A stretch of DNA of 64,000 nucleotides from Agromyces fucosus (GTDB lineage: Bacteria; Actinomycetota; Actinomycetes; Actinomycetales; Microbacteriaceae): positions 434,001-498,000 of the forward strand of contig NZ_SDPO01000001.1 in NCBI RefSeq assembly GCF_004134865.1, written 5' to 3'. The notes beneath the pieces are model-generated. The model was given only the letters and a program-made list of their open reading frames with translations, did not search any database and had not been told where the DNA came from. The translations under genes were made by a program, and so were the position numbers. This document shows positions 26,805-36,935 of the stretch, piece after piece. Each line of letters opens with the position of its first letter. Position 1 is the first letter of the stretch.

Positions 26805-27676
26805 GCGATCTCGAGCTGCAGCAGGCGACGGCCGTCTCGGCGGCGTCGCATGCGCCGGCACGGCGCCGAGGTCGGATGCCGCGGATCGGCACCGTCCTCG
26901 CAGCGGCGTTCGTCGTCTTCCTCCTCGCGGCCACCGTCGCCCCCGAACTCGTCGCCACGCAGGACCCGAACGAGATCGCCCCCGGCGATGCCTTCCAGTC
27001 GCCGTCCCTCGCGCACTGGTTCGGCACCGACGAGTCGGGTCGTGACGTCTACAGCCGCGTCGTCGCGGGCACGGCGACCTCCTTGCTGATCGGGGTCACG
27101 GCGACCGCGATCGGACTCGCGCTCGGGCTCGGGCTCGGCGTGCTGGCGAGCTTCGGCGGGCGCATCGCCGATTTCAGCGTCAACCGGCTCGTGGAGGTGC
27201 TGTTCGCCTTCCCCGGCCTGCTCCTCGCGCTGCTCGTCATCGTCGTGTACGGCCCCGGGCCCGTCACCGCGACGGTCGCGGTCGGACTCTCCACGGCGCC
27301 GGGCTACGCCCGGATCATCCGCGGCCAACTCGTCGCGATCCGCTCATCGCAGTACGTCGAGGCTGCGAGGGTGCTCGGCCGCTCGCCGGCCCGCATCATC
27401 TCGAGGCACGTCCTGCCGAACGCGCTCCTCCCGATCTTCGTGCTGGCGACGCTCGGCATCGGCCAGGCGATCGTCTGGGCGGCCGCCCTCAGCTATCTCG
27501 GGCTCGGCGCCCAGCCGCCCGCCGCCGAGTGGGGTGCCATGCTCGCCGCCGGGCGCACGTACCTCGCGACGGCCTGGTGGATGACGGTGTTCCCGGGTCT
27601 CATGATCGTCGGCACGACCATCGCCACGACCGTGCTCGGTCGCGCACTCACACGTCGCGGACGGGGTGAGCGATGA
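26801..27676 (+). CDS. ABC importer permease, DppC type
   Basis: A 291-residue partner permease of the DppC/OppC type. It has the N-terminal helix and the FGTDESGRDVYSRVVAGTAT motif that follows it in this family, then the EAA loop (EAARVLGRSPARIISRHVLP) and a closing WWMTVFPGLMIVGTTIA segment. With the previous gene it forms the heterodimeric channel. It is coupled by ATGA overlaps to the genes on both sides. Confidence 0.95.
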   Translation: MSDLELQQATAVSAASHAPARRRGRMPRIGTVLAAAFVVFLLAATVAPELVATQDPNEIAPGDAFQSPSLAHWFGTDESGRDVYSRVVAGTATSLLIGVTATAIGLALGLGLGVLASFGGRIADFSVNRLVEVLFAFPGLLLALLVIVVYGPGPVTATVAVGLSTAPGYARIIRGQLVAIRSSQYVEAARVLGRSPARIISRHVLPNALLPIFVLATLGIGQAIVWAAALSYLGLGAQPPAAEWGAMLAAGRTYLATAWWMTVFPGLMIVGTTIATTVLGRALTRRGRGER

Positions 27677-29331
27677 ACACGGAAGAGGCTCCGGTGCTCG
27701 ACGTCTCGCGACTGCGGGTCGCGTTCGACGGGATCGAGGTCGTGCACGGCGTCGATCTCACGATCTCCCCCGGCGAATGCGTCGCCATCGTCGGCGAGTC
27801 CGGCTCGGGCAAGTCGGTGACGGCTCGCGCACTGCTCGGCCTCGCCGGTGCCCATTCGCAGGCCACGGCGGAGCGACTGCACATCGACGGCCTCGATCTG
27901 CGAGCGGCGGGTGAACGCGAGTGGCGGGCGGTTCGCGGGCGTCGGGCGGGGCTCATCCTGCAGGACGCGCTCGGCTCCCTCGATCCGCTCAGGACCGTCG
28001 GCCGCGAAATCGACGACCCGCTCAGGATCCACCTACGACTGTCGGCGGCCGAGCGATCGGCCCGAGTGCTCGAACTCCTCGCCGACGTCGGCATGCCCGA
28101 CCCGGCGTTCGCCGTCGGGCGCCGTTCGGGCGAGCTGTCGGGCGGGCTGCGACAGCGCGCGCTCATCGCCGCCGCGATCGCGCTCGATCCCCCGCTCCTC
28201 ATCGCGGACGAGCCGACGACCGCACTCGACGTCACGGTGCAGGCCCGCATCCTGGCGCTGCTCGACGAGATCCGCGGGCGAGGCACCGGGGTGCTGCTCA
28301 TCAGCCACGACCTCGCCGTGGTGTCGCGCATGGCCGACCGCATCCTCGTCATGCGCGAGGGGCGGATCATCGAGCAGGGCCCCACGCGCACCGTGCTGGA
28401 GTCGCCGCAGGAGGACTACACGAAGGCCCTCATCGCGGCGGTCCCGGCGCAGAGCCCGCGCGGCGCACGGCTGTCGATGACACCGGAGCAACCGGCGATC
28501 ATCGCGACGACGGCCGTCCCGACGCCGCCGGCCGCGGCTTCCGCGGCCGAGGCGGCTCCGCTCCTCGAACTGGCGCACCTCACCAAGACGTTCGCCGTGC
28601 CCGGCGGCCGCTTCACCGCCGTCGACGACGTGTCGCTCTCGCTCCGGCGCGGCGAGACGCTCGGGCTCGTCGGCGAATCCGGCTCGGGCAAGACCACGGT
28701 GGCGCGGCTGGCCCTCGCCCTCACGGCGCCCGACCGCGGCACGGTGCGCTTCGACGGCGGGCAGTGGTCGGAGCTGGCCGAACGGGACCGGCGCCCCAAG
28801 CGCCACCGCATCGGAGCGATCTACCAGGACCCGCTCGCCTCGTTCGACCCGAGGTGGAAGGTCGGGCGCCTCATCGCGGATGCCGCGAACGGCGCCGCGA
28901 CGAACGGCGCCGCCCGCCCTGATGCTGCTCGGCCCGTCGTGGCGGAGCTGCTCGAGCAGGTGGGGCTCGCGGCATCCGTCGCCGACCGGCGGCCGCTGAC
29001 CCTGTCGGGCGGCCAACGCCAGCGCGTCGCGATCGCGAGAGCGCTGGCGGCCTCGCCCGAGCTGCTCATCTGCGACGAACCCGTGTCGGCGCTCGACGTG
29101 ACGATCCAGGCGCAGATCCTCGACCTGCTCGACGAGCTGCAGCGGCAGCGCGGCCTCGCCCTGCTGTTCATCTCGCACGACCTCGGAGTCGTGGCGCACA
29201 TGGCCGACCGGGTCGCCGTCATGCAGGCCGGCCGCGTGGTCGAGAGCGGCGCCGCCGACGAGGTGTTCGCACGCCCGGAGCATCCGTACACCGCCCGACT
29301 CGTCGCCGATTCGCCTCGCCTCCCCCGCTGA
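27673..29331 (+). CDS. ABC importer ATPase with two fused nucleotide-binding domains (DppD-DppF fusion)
   Basis: A 552-residue protein carrying both ATPases of the importer in one chain. Domain 1 (about 1-250) has Walker A GESGSGKSVTARAL, signature LSGGLRQRALIA and Walker B LLIADEPTTALDV. Domain 2 (about 295-552) has GESGSGKTTVARLAL, LSGGQRQRVAIARALA and LLICDEPVSALDV. An Ala/Pro-rich linker (TTAVPTPPAAASAAEA) joins them. Each half also has the Asp/His loop of OppD/OppF. Such fusions are common in actinobacterial peptide importers. Domain 1 has LSGGLRQ in place of LSGGQRQ, a mild deviation. Confidence 0.95.
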   Translation: MNTEEAPVLDVSRLRVAFDGIEVVHGVDLTISPGECVAIVGESGSGKSVTARALLGLAGAHSQATAERLHIDGLDLRAAGEREWRAVRGRRAGLILQDALGSLDPLRTVGREIDDPLRIHLRLSAAERSARVLELLADVGMPDPAFAVGRRSGELSGGLRQRALIAAAIALDPPLLIADEPTTALDVTVQARILALLDEIRGRGTGVLLISHDLAVVSRMADRILVMREGRIIEQGPTRTVLESPQEDYTKALIAAVPAQSPRGARLSMTPEQPAIIATTAVPTPPAAASAAEAAPLLELAHLTKTFAVPGGRFTAVDDVSLSLRRGETLGLVGESGSGKTTVARLALALTAPDRGTVRFDGGQWSELAERDRRPKRHRIGAIYQDPLASFDPRWKVGRLIADAANGAATNGAARPDAARPVVAELLEQVGLAASVADRRPLTLSGGQRQRVAIARALAASPELLICDEPVSALDVTIQAQILDLLDELQRQRGLALLFISHDLGVVAHMADRVAVMQAGRVVESGAADEVFARPEHPYTARLVADSPRLPR

Positions 29332-29387
29332 ACCGGTCGGGCGAGGCACACCGATGCCGTCCAGCCGTCTCGCGGCGCGCTCTCCGG

Positions 29388-29393
29388 TAGGCT
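29388..29393 (+). promoter_or_regulatory. -10 box TAGGCT upstream of valS
   Basis: TAGGCT fits the TANNNT consensus used elsewhere in the window and would start valS transcription near base 29400, giving a ~58-base leader. No T-box-like motif is seen in that leader, unlike ileS. Confidence 0.5.
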
Positions 29394-29457
29394 GGATCGT
29401 CGCACATTCAGGCACCTCACCACCGACACGGTGCCGCCGATATCGAACCGGAGCATC

Positions 29458-32040
29458 ATGACCGACACCGCGCGCATTCCCGACAAGCCCGCTCTCGAAG
29501 GCCTCGAATCGGTTTGGGGCGGCGCCTGGGAGCGCGAGGGCACGTACCGGTTCGACCGGACGTCGGCGACGCGCGAGTGCATCTACTCGATCGACACCCC
29601 GCCGCCGACGGCCTCGGGATCGCTCCACATCGGCCACGTCTTCTCCTACACGCACACCGACGTCGTCGCACGATTCCAGCGCATGCGCGGCAAGAGCGTC
29701 TTCTACCCGATGGGCTGGGACGACAACGGCCTGCCGACGGAACGCCGCGTGCAGAACTACTACGGCGTGCGCTGCGACCCAACACTCGCCTACATCGAGG
29801 GCTTCGTGCCGCCGTTCGAGGGCGGCGACGGCAAGTCGACGAAGGCCGCCGACCAGGTGCCGATCAGCCGGCGCAACTTCATCGAGCTCTGCGAGCGGCT
29901 GACGGTCGAAGACGAGCAGCAGTTCGAGGCGCTCTGGCGCCAGCTCGGCCTGTCGGTCGACTGGACCCAGACCTATCGCACGATCGGCGACGAGTCGCTC
30001 TTCGCGTCGCAGCTCGCCTTCGTGCGCAACGTCGAGCGCGGAGAGGCGTATCAGGCGCTCGCCCCGACCCTGTGGGACGTCACGTTCCGCACGGCCGTCG
30101 CGCAGGCCGAGCTCGAGGACCGCGAGCAGCCGGGCCACTACCACCGCGTCTCGTTCCACCGCCCCGACGGCGGCATCATCGAGATCGAGACGAGCCGTCC
30201 CGAGCTCATCCCCGCGTGCGTGGCCCTCGTGGCCCACCCCGACGACGAGCGCTACCAGCCGCTCTTCGGCACGACCGTCACCTCGCCCGTCTTCGGCGTC
30301 GAGGTGCCCGTCCTCGCCCACCACCTCGCCCAGAAGGACAAGGGCACCGGCATCGCCATGATCTGCACCTTCGGCGACATCACCGACGTCGTGTGGTGGC
30401 GCGAGCTCGACCTGCCGAACCGCGCGATCATCGGCTTCGACGGCCGCGTCATCGCCGACGCCCCCGACGTCATCACCTCAGACGCGGGCAAGGCGGCGTT
30501 CGCCGAGCTGGCCGGCAAGACCACCTTCTCGGCGAAGCAGGCCGTGGTGCAGCAGCTCCGCGACTCGGGCGACCTCCTCGCCGACCCGAAGTCGATCACC
30601 CACCCGGTGAAGTTCTTCGAGAAGGGCGACAAGCCGCTCGAGATCGTTTCGACGCGCCAGTGGTACATCCGCAACGGCGCTCGCGACGAGGCACTGCGTG
30701 AGCGACTCCTCTCGCACGGCCGCGAGATCGACTGGCACCCCGACTTCATGCGCGTGCGCTACGAGAACTGGGTCGGCGGCCTCTCAGGCGACTGGCTCGT
30801 CTCGCGGCAGCGGTTCTTCGGCGTGCCGATCCCCGTCTGGTACCCGCTCGACGCCGCCGGCGACCCCAAGTTCGACGAGCCGATCGTCGCGACCCGCGAG
30901 ATGCTGCCGGTCGACCCGTCGTCGGCCGCCGCACCCGGCTTCGACGAGTCGCAGCGCGGCGAGGCCGGCGGCTTCATCGGCGAGCACGACGTCATGGACA
31001 CCTGGGCGACGTCGTCGCTGACTCCGCAGCTCGCCGGCGGCTGGGAACGCGACCCCGAGCTCTTCGACCTGGTCTTCCCGTATTCGCTCCGGCCCCAGGG
31101 CCAGGACATCATCCGGACCTGGCTGTTCTCGACCACGCTCCGCGCCGAGCTCGAGCACGGCGTCGCGCCGTGGGCGAACGCGTCGATCTCGGGCTTCATC
31201 GTCGACCCCGACCGCAAGAAGATGTCGAAGTCGAAGGGCAACGTCGTCACGCCGGCCGGGCTCCTCGACCAGCACGGCTCCGACGCGGTGCGCTACTGGG
31301 CGGCATCCTCGCGTCTCGGCACCGACGCGGCCTTCGACCCGCAGAACCCGACGCAGGTCAAGATCGGCCGCCGCCTCGCCATCAAGGTGCTGAACGCGGC
31401 GAAGTTCATCCTCGGCTTCGACGGCCGAGCGGATGCCCCGGTCACCATGCCCGTCGATCGCAGCATGCTCGCCGAGCTCACCGGTGTCGTCGAGCGCGCC
31501 ACGCGATCGCTCGAGGCCTACGACCACGCACGTGCGCTCGAACTCGCCGAGACGTTCTTCTGGACGTTCTGCGACGACTACCTCGAGCTCGTGAAGGAGC
31601 GCGCCTACGGCGAGCCGAGCCCCGAGCAGGCGTCGGCCGTGGCGGCACTGAAGACCGCACTCGACGTGCTGCTCCGTCTGTTCGCTCCCGTCATCCCGTT
31701 CGCGACCGAAGAGGCGTGGCGCTGGTCGCACGAGGGCTCGGTGCACGTGGCGTCGTGGCCGAGCGTCGACGAACTGGCCGCGCGCGGTGAAGCCGGTGTC
31801 GAGCTCCTCGAGATCGCCGGCCTCGCGCTGACGGGCATCCGACGGGCCAAGACCGACGCGAAGGCGTCGCAGAAGACGCCCGTCGCGAGTGCCGTGATCG
31901 CAGCGCCGGCCGCGACGATCGCGTTGCTGGAGTCGGTCGCATCAGATCTGCGTGCGGTGGGGCGCATCGCCGAGCTCGGCTTCGTCGAAGCCGAGTCGTT
32001 CGAAGTCCGCGACGTCGTCTTCGAGGCGCCGTCGGAATAG
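29458..32040 (+). CDS. valS: Valyl-tRNA synthetase
   Basis: An 860-residue class I synthetase that charges tRNA-Val. HIGH is in PTASGSLHIGHVFSYTHTD, KMSKS in PDRKKMSKSKGNVVTPAGLL, and the valine-specific WDDNGLPTERRVQNYYGVRC follows HIGH. The family's 'WxTSSLTPQL' motif appears as DTWATSSLTPQLAGGW. The protein stops shortly after the anticodon-binding domain, with little sign of the C-terminal coiled-coil arm present in the ~950-residue E. coli enzyme. The ATG has GGAG close upstream. Two small genes follow within a few bases. Confidence 0.96.
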   Translation: MTDTARIPDKPALEGLESVWGGAWEREGTYRFDRTSATRECIYSIDTPPPTASGSLHIGHVFSYTHTDVVARFQRMRGKSVFYPMGWDDNGLPTERRVQNYYGVRCDPTLAYIEGFVPPFEGGDGKSTKAADQVPISRRNFIELCERLTVEDEQQFEALWRQLGLSVDWTQTYRTIGDESLFASQLAFVRNVERGEAYQALAPTLWDVTFRTAVAQAELEDREQPGHYHRVSFHRPDGGIIEIETSRPELIPACVALVAHPDDERYQPLFGTTVTSPVFGVEVPVLAHHLAQKDKGTGIAMICTFGDITDVVWWRELDLPNRAIIGFDGRVIADAPDVITSDAGKAAFAELAGKTTFSAKQAVVQQLRDSGDLLADPKSITHPVKFFEKGDKPLEIVSTRQWYIRNGARDEALRERLLSHGREIDWHPDFMRVRYENWVGGLSGDWLVSRQRFFGVPIPVWYPLDAAGDPKFDEPIVATREMLPVDPSSAAAPGFDESQRGEAGGFIGEHDVMDTWATSSLTPQLAGGWERDPELFDLVFPYSLRPQGQDIIRTWLFSTTLRAELEHGVAPWANASISGFIVDPDRKKMSKSKGNVVTPAGLLDQHGSDAVRYWAASSRLGTDAAFDPQNPTQVKIGRRLAIKVLNAAKFILGFDGRADAPVTMPVDRSMLAELTGVVERATRSLEAYDHARALELAETFFWTFCDDYLELVKERAYGEPSPEQASAVAALKTALDVLLRLFAPVIPFATEEAWRWSHEGSVHVASWPSVDELAARGEAGVELLEIAGLALTGIRRAKTDAKASQKTPVASAVIAAPAATIALLESVASDLRAVGRIAELGFVEAESFEVRDVVFEAPSE

Positions 32041-32048
32041 GGGGAACC

Positions 32049-32495
32049 ATGAACTACGAGATCCGATCGGCCGGTGACGACGACTTCTTCGGTTGGCTGC
32101 CGCTGTTCGAGGCGTATTGCCGCTTCTACGAGACCGAACTCGACGACGCCAAGGCGCTGATCGTCTGGAACTGGATCCGCGACGAGTCCGAGCCGGTGCA
32201 CGCCGCACTCGCCGTCGACGACGAGGGTCGCCCTGTGGGGCTCGCCCACTACCGGGCGGTGCCGAACTCGCTCACGGCGACGCGGGGCATGTATCTCGAC
32301 GACCTCTACGTCGACGAGGGCGCTCGCGGGTCCGGGATCGGTCGAGCGCTCATCGAGTACGTGCACGCCCGTGCGGCCGAGATCGGCCAGGGCGGCGTCA
32401 GCTGGATCACGGCTGAGGACAACGCGCCCGCGCAGCAGGTCTACGACCAGCTCGCCAAGCGTACGAGCTGGGTGACGTACGAGATGGACGCCTGA
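32049..32495 (+). CDS. GNAT-family N-acetyltransferase
   Basis: A 148-residue GNAT protein. The acetyl-CoA-binding motif A is MYLDDLYVDEGARGSGIGRA (the 'Q/RxxGxG/A' pattern as RGSGIG), followed by the motif-B end WITAEDNAPAQQVYDQLAK. The substrate is unknown; the N-terminal half with FEAYCRFYETELDD is typical of small-molecule or protein N-acetyltransferases of the RimI/YhhY kind. It starts 8 bases after valS and its stop overlaps the next start (TGATG), so valS, this gene and the next form one transcript. Confidence 0.9.
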   Translation: MNYEIRSAGDDDFFGWLPLFEAYCRFYETELDDAKALIVWNWIRDESEPVHAALAVDDEGRPVGLAHYRAVPNSLTATRGMYLDDLYVDEGARGSGIGRALIEYVHARAAEIGQGGVSWITAEDNAPAQQVYDQLAKRTSWVTYEMDA

Positions 32496-32719
32496 TGCGG
32501 CTCGGCACCCGCTGGGCGTTCGGCGCCGAGCCGCCGGCATCCGTGCCCGTGGAGCTGCGCGAGCGCATCGCCGCGGCCGAGACGGCGTTCACCGGCGACG
32601 GGGCGGACCGTCACTGGACTCTCACGTGGCTCGAGGGCCGACCGATCGCCGAGCTCGACGACGGCACGGTCGTGCGCGACACCATCGTCGACGCGCACGA
32701 CGCCGACGAGGACTGGTAG
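32495..32719 (+). CDS. Small conserved-looking protein, function unknown
   Basis: A 74-residue acidic soluble protein: MRLGTRWAFGAEPP, a helical middle, then WTLTWLEGRPIAELDDGTVV and an acidic end. No domain recognised. Its ATG shares a base with the stop of the acetyltransferase (TGATG), which implies translational coupling, and codon use matches its neighbours, so I regard it as a real gene. It is followed after 27 bases by the convergent methyltransferase gene, with no terminator visible. Confidence 0.7.
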   Translation: MRLGTRWAFGAEPPASVPVELRERIAAAETAFTGDGADRHWTLTWLEGRPIAELDDGTVVRDTIVDAHDADEDW

Positions 32720-32746
32720 CGGGCACCAGCGCACCCGCTCTGCGCT

Positions 32747-33574
32747 CTACACCCGCGCGATGATCTCGCCGTGCGGCATGAGCAGCCAGCCGTCGTCATC
32801 GGCGGCCCAGCTCCGCCACGCGTCGGCGATGCGCCGGAGCTCATCGGGGCTCGAGTGCCCGGATTCGATCGCGTGCGCCGCGAACTGCGACTCCGTCGCG
32901 CGCTCGGCCCAGGCGCCGCCCCACCATTCGCGTTCGAGAGCGGTGGAGAAGACCCACACGGCGCCGGTCGTGGCGACGTCGACGAAGCCGGCGTCGCGCG
33001 CCCAGCCCTTCAGGTGGCGGCCGGCATCGGGCTCGCCCCCGTTCCATTCGTGCACCGCGTGATAGAGCTCCAGCCAGCGAGCGAGACCGGGTGATGCGGG
33101 ATTCCAGATGACGCCGCCGTAGTCGACGTCGCGCACGGCGACGATGCCGCCGGGCTTCACGACGCGGCGGAGCTCGCGCAGCGCGTCGACGGGTCGTGCG
33201 AGGTGCTGCAGCACCTGGTGGGCATGTGCGACATCGAAGGTGTCGTCGTCGAAGTCGAGCGCATAGGCGTCGCCGACGGCGAAACCGACGTTCTCCACGC
33301 CCTCGCTCTCCGCGAGTCCGGTCGCTGCGGCGACCACTTCGGCCGAGGCGTCGATGCCGACGACCGTTCCCGGTCGCACACGACGGGCCAGGTCGATCGT
33401 GATGGTGCCCGGTCCGCTCCCCACGTCGAGCACGCGTGCTCCCTCGCGCAGATGCGGCACGAGGTAGGCGGCCGAGTTCTCCACCGTGCGCCACGAGTGC
33501 GTGCGCAGCACACTGGCGTGGTGGCCGTGCGTGTAGGCGTCTCGAAGACCGGATGCAGGGCGTTCGGTGCTCAT
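32747..33574 (-). CDS. SAM-dependent methyltransferase (class I)
   Basis: A 275-residue class I methyltransferase. Motif I is ARVLDVGSGPGTITIDLARR, the acidic strand-2 residue is in TVVGIDASAEVVAAA, and motifs II/III are in FDVAHAHQVLQHLARPVDAL and VVKPGGIVAVRDVDYGGVIW, as in UbiE/arsenite-type methyltransferases. The C-terminal half (WARDAGFVDVATTGAVWVFS) fits the same group. The substrate is unknown. It is divergent from the M3 peptidase gene across only 53 bases, and both have -10 boxes 6 bases from their start codons. Confidence 0.92.
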   Translation of the reverse strand: MSTERPASGLRDAYTHGHHASVLRTHSWRTVENSAAYLVPHLREGARVLDVGSGPGTITIDLARRVRPGTVVGIDASAEVVAAATGLAESEGVENVGFAVGDAYALDFDDDTFDVAHAHQVLQHLARPVDALRELRRVVKPGGIVAVRDVDYGGVIWNPASPGLARWLELYHAVHEWNGGEPDAGRHLKGWARDAGFVDVATTGAVWVFSTALEREWWGGAWAERATESQFAAHAIESGHSSPDELRRIADAWRSWAADDDGWLLMPHGEIIARV

Positions 33575-33580
33575 GTTCCG

Positions 33581-33586
33581 AGCCTA
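33581..33586 (-). promoter_or_regulatory. Leaderless-type -10 box TAGGCT of the methyltransferase
   Basis: TAGGCT on the minus strand, 6 bases before the ATG, with no ribosome site between. It shares a 53-base intergenic region with a mirror-image arrangement at 33616. Confidence 0.65.
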
Positions 33587-33615
33587 GGCTCATGTCCGCC
33601 GGCGTGACAGCGAAC

Positions 33616-33621
33616 TACGGT
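33616..33621 (+). promoter_or_regulatory. Leaderless-type -10 box TACGGT of the M3 peptidase
   Basis: TACGGT fits TANNNT and ends 6 bases before the ATG. GGACGG between them is too close to serve as a normal ribosome site. Confidence 0.55.
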
Positions 33622-33627
33622 GGACGG

Positions 33628-35676
33628 ATGACGACCGAGCACTCCAATCCCTTCCTCGAGCCCAGTCCGTTGCCGTATCGCCTCCCGCTCTTCGCCCTCA
33701 TCCGGCCCGAGCACTATCGCGAGGCGATCGATGCCGGCATGCGCGAGCAGCGCCGGGCCATCGAGTCGATCGCCACGGATGCCGCGGCGCCGACGTTCGA
33801 GAACACGGTCGTCGCCCTCGAACGCTCGGGAGAGGTGCTGCGCCGAGTGCTCCCGGTCTTCGAGAACGCGAGCTCAGCCGACAGCGATGCCGCGATCGAC
33901 GCCATCGAGGTGGAGCTCGCACCGCTCCTCTCGGCCCATCGCGACGCGATCAGGCTCGATCCTCGGCTCTACGCCCGACTCTCCGAGCTGCAGGCTGCAC
34001 GCGACGGTCTCGAGCTCGATGCCGAGTCGGTCGAGCTGCTCGACAAGTATCACCGCACCGCGACGCTCGCGGGCGCCGCGCTCGGTGAAGCGGAGCGCGG
34101 CGAGCTCACGGCACTCAACACCCGGATCTCCGAGCTCACGACGGCATTCCAGCAGCATCTCCTCGCCGACGCGAACGATCTCGCGCTGCACTTCACCGAC
34201 CCCGACGACCTCGCAGGACTCGACGAGGGGCGGCGCTCAGCCGCGCGCGAGGCCGCGATCTCCCGAGGCCTCGACGGCTGGCTCATCACGCTCGTGCTGC
34301 CGACGGGCCAGCCGACGCTCGCGGCCCTCGAGCGCGACGCCGTGCGCGATCGCCTGCTCGCCGCATCACGGGCACGCGGATGCCGCGGCGGCGCCCACGA
34401 CACCCGCGAGACGCTGCTCGAGATCGTGCGGCTCCGCGCCGAGCGTGCTGCGCTCCTCGGCTTCACCAGCCACGCCGCTGCCGTCACCGTCGACGAGACC
34501 GCGGGCACGCCCGACGCCGTGGCCGAACTGCTCGACCGACTCACGCCCGCGGCGACGGCGAACGCCCGACGCGAAGCGCTCGCCCTCGCCGAGCGGGCCG
34601 CAGCCACCGGCCGGCGCCCGATCGAGGCATCCGACTGGGCGCTGCTGAGCGAATCGGTGCGCCGCGAACGCTACGCCGTCGACCTCGACGAGATGCGTCC
34701 ATACCTGGAGTTCGATCGGGTGCTGACGCGGGGCGTGTTCCACGCTGCGCACCTGCTCTACGGGCTCACGTTCGCCGAACGCACCGACCTCGTCGGCTAC
34801 CACCCCGAGACCCGCGTGTTCGAGGTGTTCGAGGAGGACGGAACGCCCGTCGGCCTCTACCTGCTGGACCTGTACACGCGGGACTCGAAGCGGGGCGGCG
34901 CATGGATGAGCTCCCTCGTCGAGCAGTCGAAGCTCGAGGGCACCCTGCCGGTCGTGGTGAACAACATGAACGTCGCCCGGCCTGCCGCGGGCGAGCCGAC
35001 CCTGCTCACGCTCGACGAGACCGAGACGCTCTTCCACGAGTTCGGCCATGCGCTGCACGGGCTGCTCTCCGACGTCGTGCATCCCTCGATGTCGGGCACG
35101 AACGTGTACCGCGACTTCGTCGAGCTGCCGAGCCAGGTCAACGAGCTGTGGGTGCTGCGGCCCGAGGTGCTCGGCGAGTACGCGGTGCATCACGAGACGG
35201 GCGAGCGGATGCCGCAACAGCTCGTCGACCGACTGCTGGCGTCGCGCACGTTCAACGAGGGGTTCTCGACGACCGAGTACCTCGCCGCGGCGGTGCTCGA
35301 CCAGGCGTGGCACCGACTCTCCCCCGCCGAAGCCGACGCGGTTGCCGACGTCGCACAATTCGAGCGGGACGCGCTCGCCGCGGCCGGACTCGACGATCCC
35401 CTCGTGCCGCCGCGCTACTCGAGCACTTACTTCGCGCATGTCTTCGCGGGCGGCTACGACGCCGGGTACTACTCGTACATCTGGAGCGAGGTGCCGGGCG
35501 CCGACATCATGGCGTGGTTCGAGTCGAACGGCGGCGCGACCAGGGAGAACGGCGAACGCTATCGGGCCGAGATCCTGGCCCCGGGCGGATCACGCGATCC
35601 GCGGGAGTCGATCCGGCGCCTCCTCGGGCGCGAACCCGAGATCGGCGCGCTCCTCGAGCGCCGCGGCCTCGCCTGA
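33628..35676 (+). CDS. M3-family metallopeptidase (oligopeptidase A / dipeptidyl carboxypeptidase type)
   Basis: A 682-residue cytoplasmic zinc peptidase that trims short peptides. The zinc site is ETLFHEFGHALHGLLS (HExxH, with the family's 'HEFGHALH'), and the third ligand Glu lies in the downstream FVELPSQVNELW region, as in thimet oligopeptidases. The N-terminal helical lid includes FENTVVALERSGEVL, usual in Dcp/OpdA. No signal peptide. The end (GGSRDPRESIRRLLGREPEI) matches the 'F.GR.P...ALL...GL' closure of the family. Nothing links it functionally to the neighbours. Confidence 0.95.
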   Translation: MTTEHSNPFLEPSPLPYRLPLFALIRPEHYREAIDAGMREQRRAIESIATDAAAPTFENTVVALERSGEVLRRVLPVFENASSADSDAAIDAIEVELAPLLSAHRDAIRLDPRLYARLSELQAARDGLELDAESVELLDKYHRTATLAGAALGEAERGELTALNTRISELTTAFQQHLLADANDLALHFTDPDDLAGLDEGRRSAAREAAISRGLDGWLITLVLPTGQPTLAALERDAVRDRLLAASRARGCRGGAHDTRETLLEIVRLRAERAALLGFTSHAAAVTVDETAGTPDAVAELLDRLTPAATANARREALALAERAAATGRRPIEASDWALLSESVRRERYAVDLDEMRPYLEFDRVLTRGVFHAAHLLYGLTFAERTDLVGYHPETRVFEVFEEDGTPVGLYLLDLYTRDSKRGGAWMSSLVEQSKLEGTLPVVVNNMNVARPAAGEPTLLTLDETETLFHEFGHALHGLLSDVVHPSMSGTNVYRDFVELPSQVNELWVLRPEVLGEYAVHHETGERMPQQLVDRLLASRTFNEGFSTTEYLAAAVLDQAWHRLSPAEADAVADVAQFERDALAAAGLDDPLVPPRYSSTYFAHVFAGGYDAGYYSYIWSEVPGADIMAWFESNGGATRENGERYRAEILAPGGSRDPRESIRRLLGREPEIGALLERRGLA

Positions 35677-35681
35677 GACGG

Positions 35682-35717
35682 CGGATGCCCCGTGCAGCGT
35701 GCTGCACGGGGCATCCG
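35682..35717. terminator. Bidirectional terminator between M3 peptidase and SUF operon
   Basis: A perfect 17-bp inverted repeat (arms CGGATGCCCCGTGCAGC and its complement) separated by two bases, between convergent genes, 5 bases past the peptidase stop. Each arm carries a GGATGCC word. Confidence 0.75.
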
Positions 35718-35750
35718 AAGGTATCGAGCGGGTGGCTCGCGTCGCGGGAC

Positions 35751-36080
35751 TCAGATCGCGAAGCCGAGAGCCCGCATCATGTCGCGGCCGTCGTCGGTGA
35801 TGCGCTCGGGGCCCCACGGCGGCATCCACACCCAGTTGATGCGGAACGCATCCACGGTGCCGTCGAGTGCTTCGGCGGTCTGCTCCTCGATGACGTCGGT
35901 GAGCGGGCATCCGGCGCTCGTGAGCGTCATGTGGATGACCAGCGCGTCGTTCTCCTCATCCCAACCGAGGTCGTAGATGAGGCCGAGGTCGACGATGTTG
36001 ACCCCGAGCTCGGGGTCCATGACGTCTTTCAGCGCTTCTTCGACCTGGTCGTAGCGCTCTGGTGCGAGGGAGGTGACCAT
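35751..36080 (-). CDS. sufT: SufT-like metal-sulfur cluster assembly factor (DUF59/MIP18)
   Basis: A 109-residue DUF59 protein. Signatures are LKDVMDPELGVNIVDLGLIY ('D PE...NIVDLGL') and LTSAGCPLTDVIEEQ with the conserved cysteine. Homologues help deliver or mature Fe-S clusters; in actinobacteria and Firmicutes the gene often ends the suf operon, as here. It is the last cistron, 20 bases behind sufC, and is followed by a bidirectional terminator. The closing WVWMPPWGPERITDDGR matches the family's 'W.PPW....I....R..L'. Confidence 0.92.
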   Translation of the reverse strand: MVTSLAPERYDQVEEALKDVMDPELGVNIVDLGLIYDLGWDEENDALVIHMTLTSAGCPLTDVIEEQTAEALDGTVDAFRINWVWMPPWGPERITDDGRDMMRALGFAI

Positions 36081-36100
36081 GCTGGGATTCTACTCTCGGC

Positions 36101-36883
<783 letters not shown>

Positions 36884-36935
36884 GTTCGTAATGATCTCTT
36901 TCGGTTGCCGGCCGTTCCGGGCCGGAGAAGGTGTG

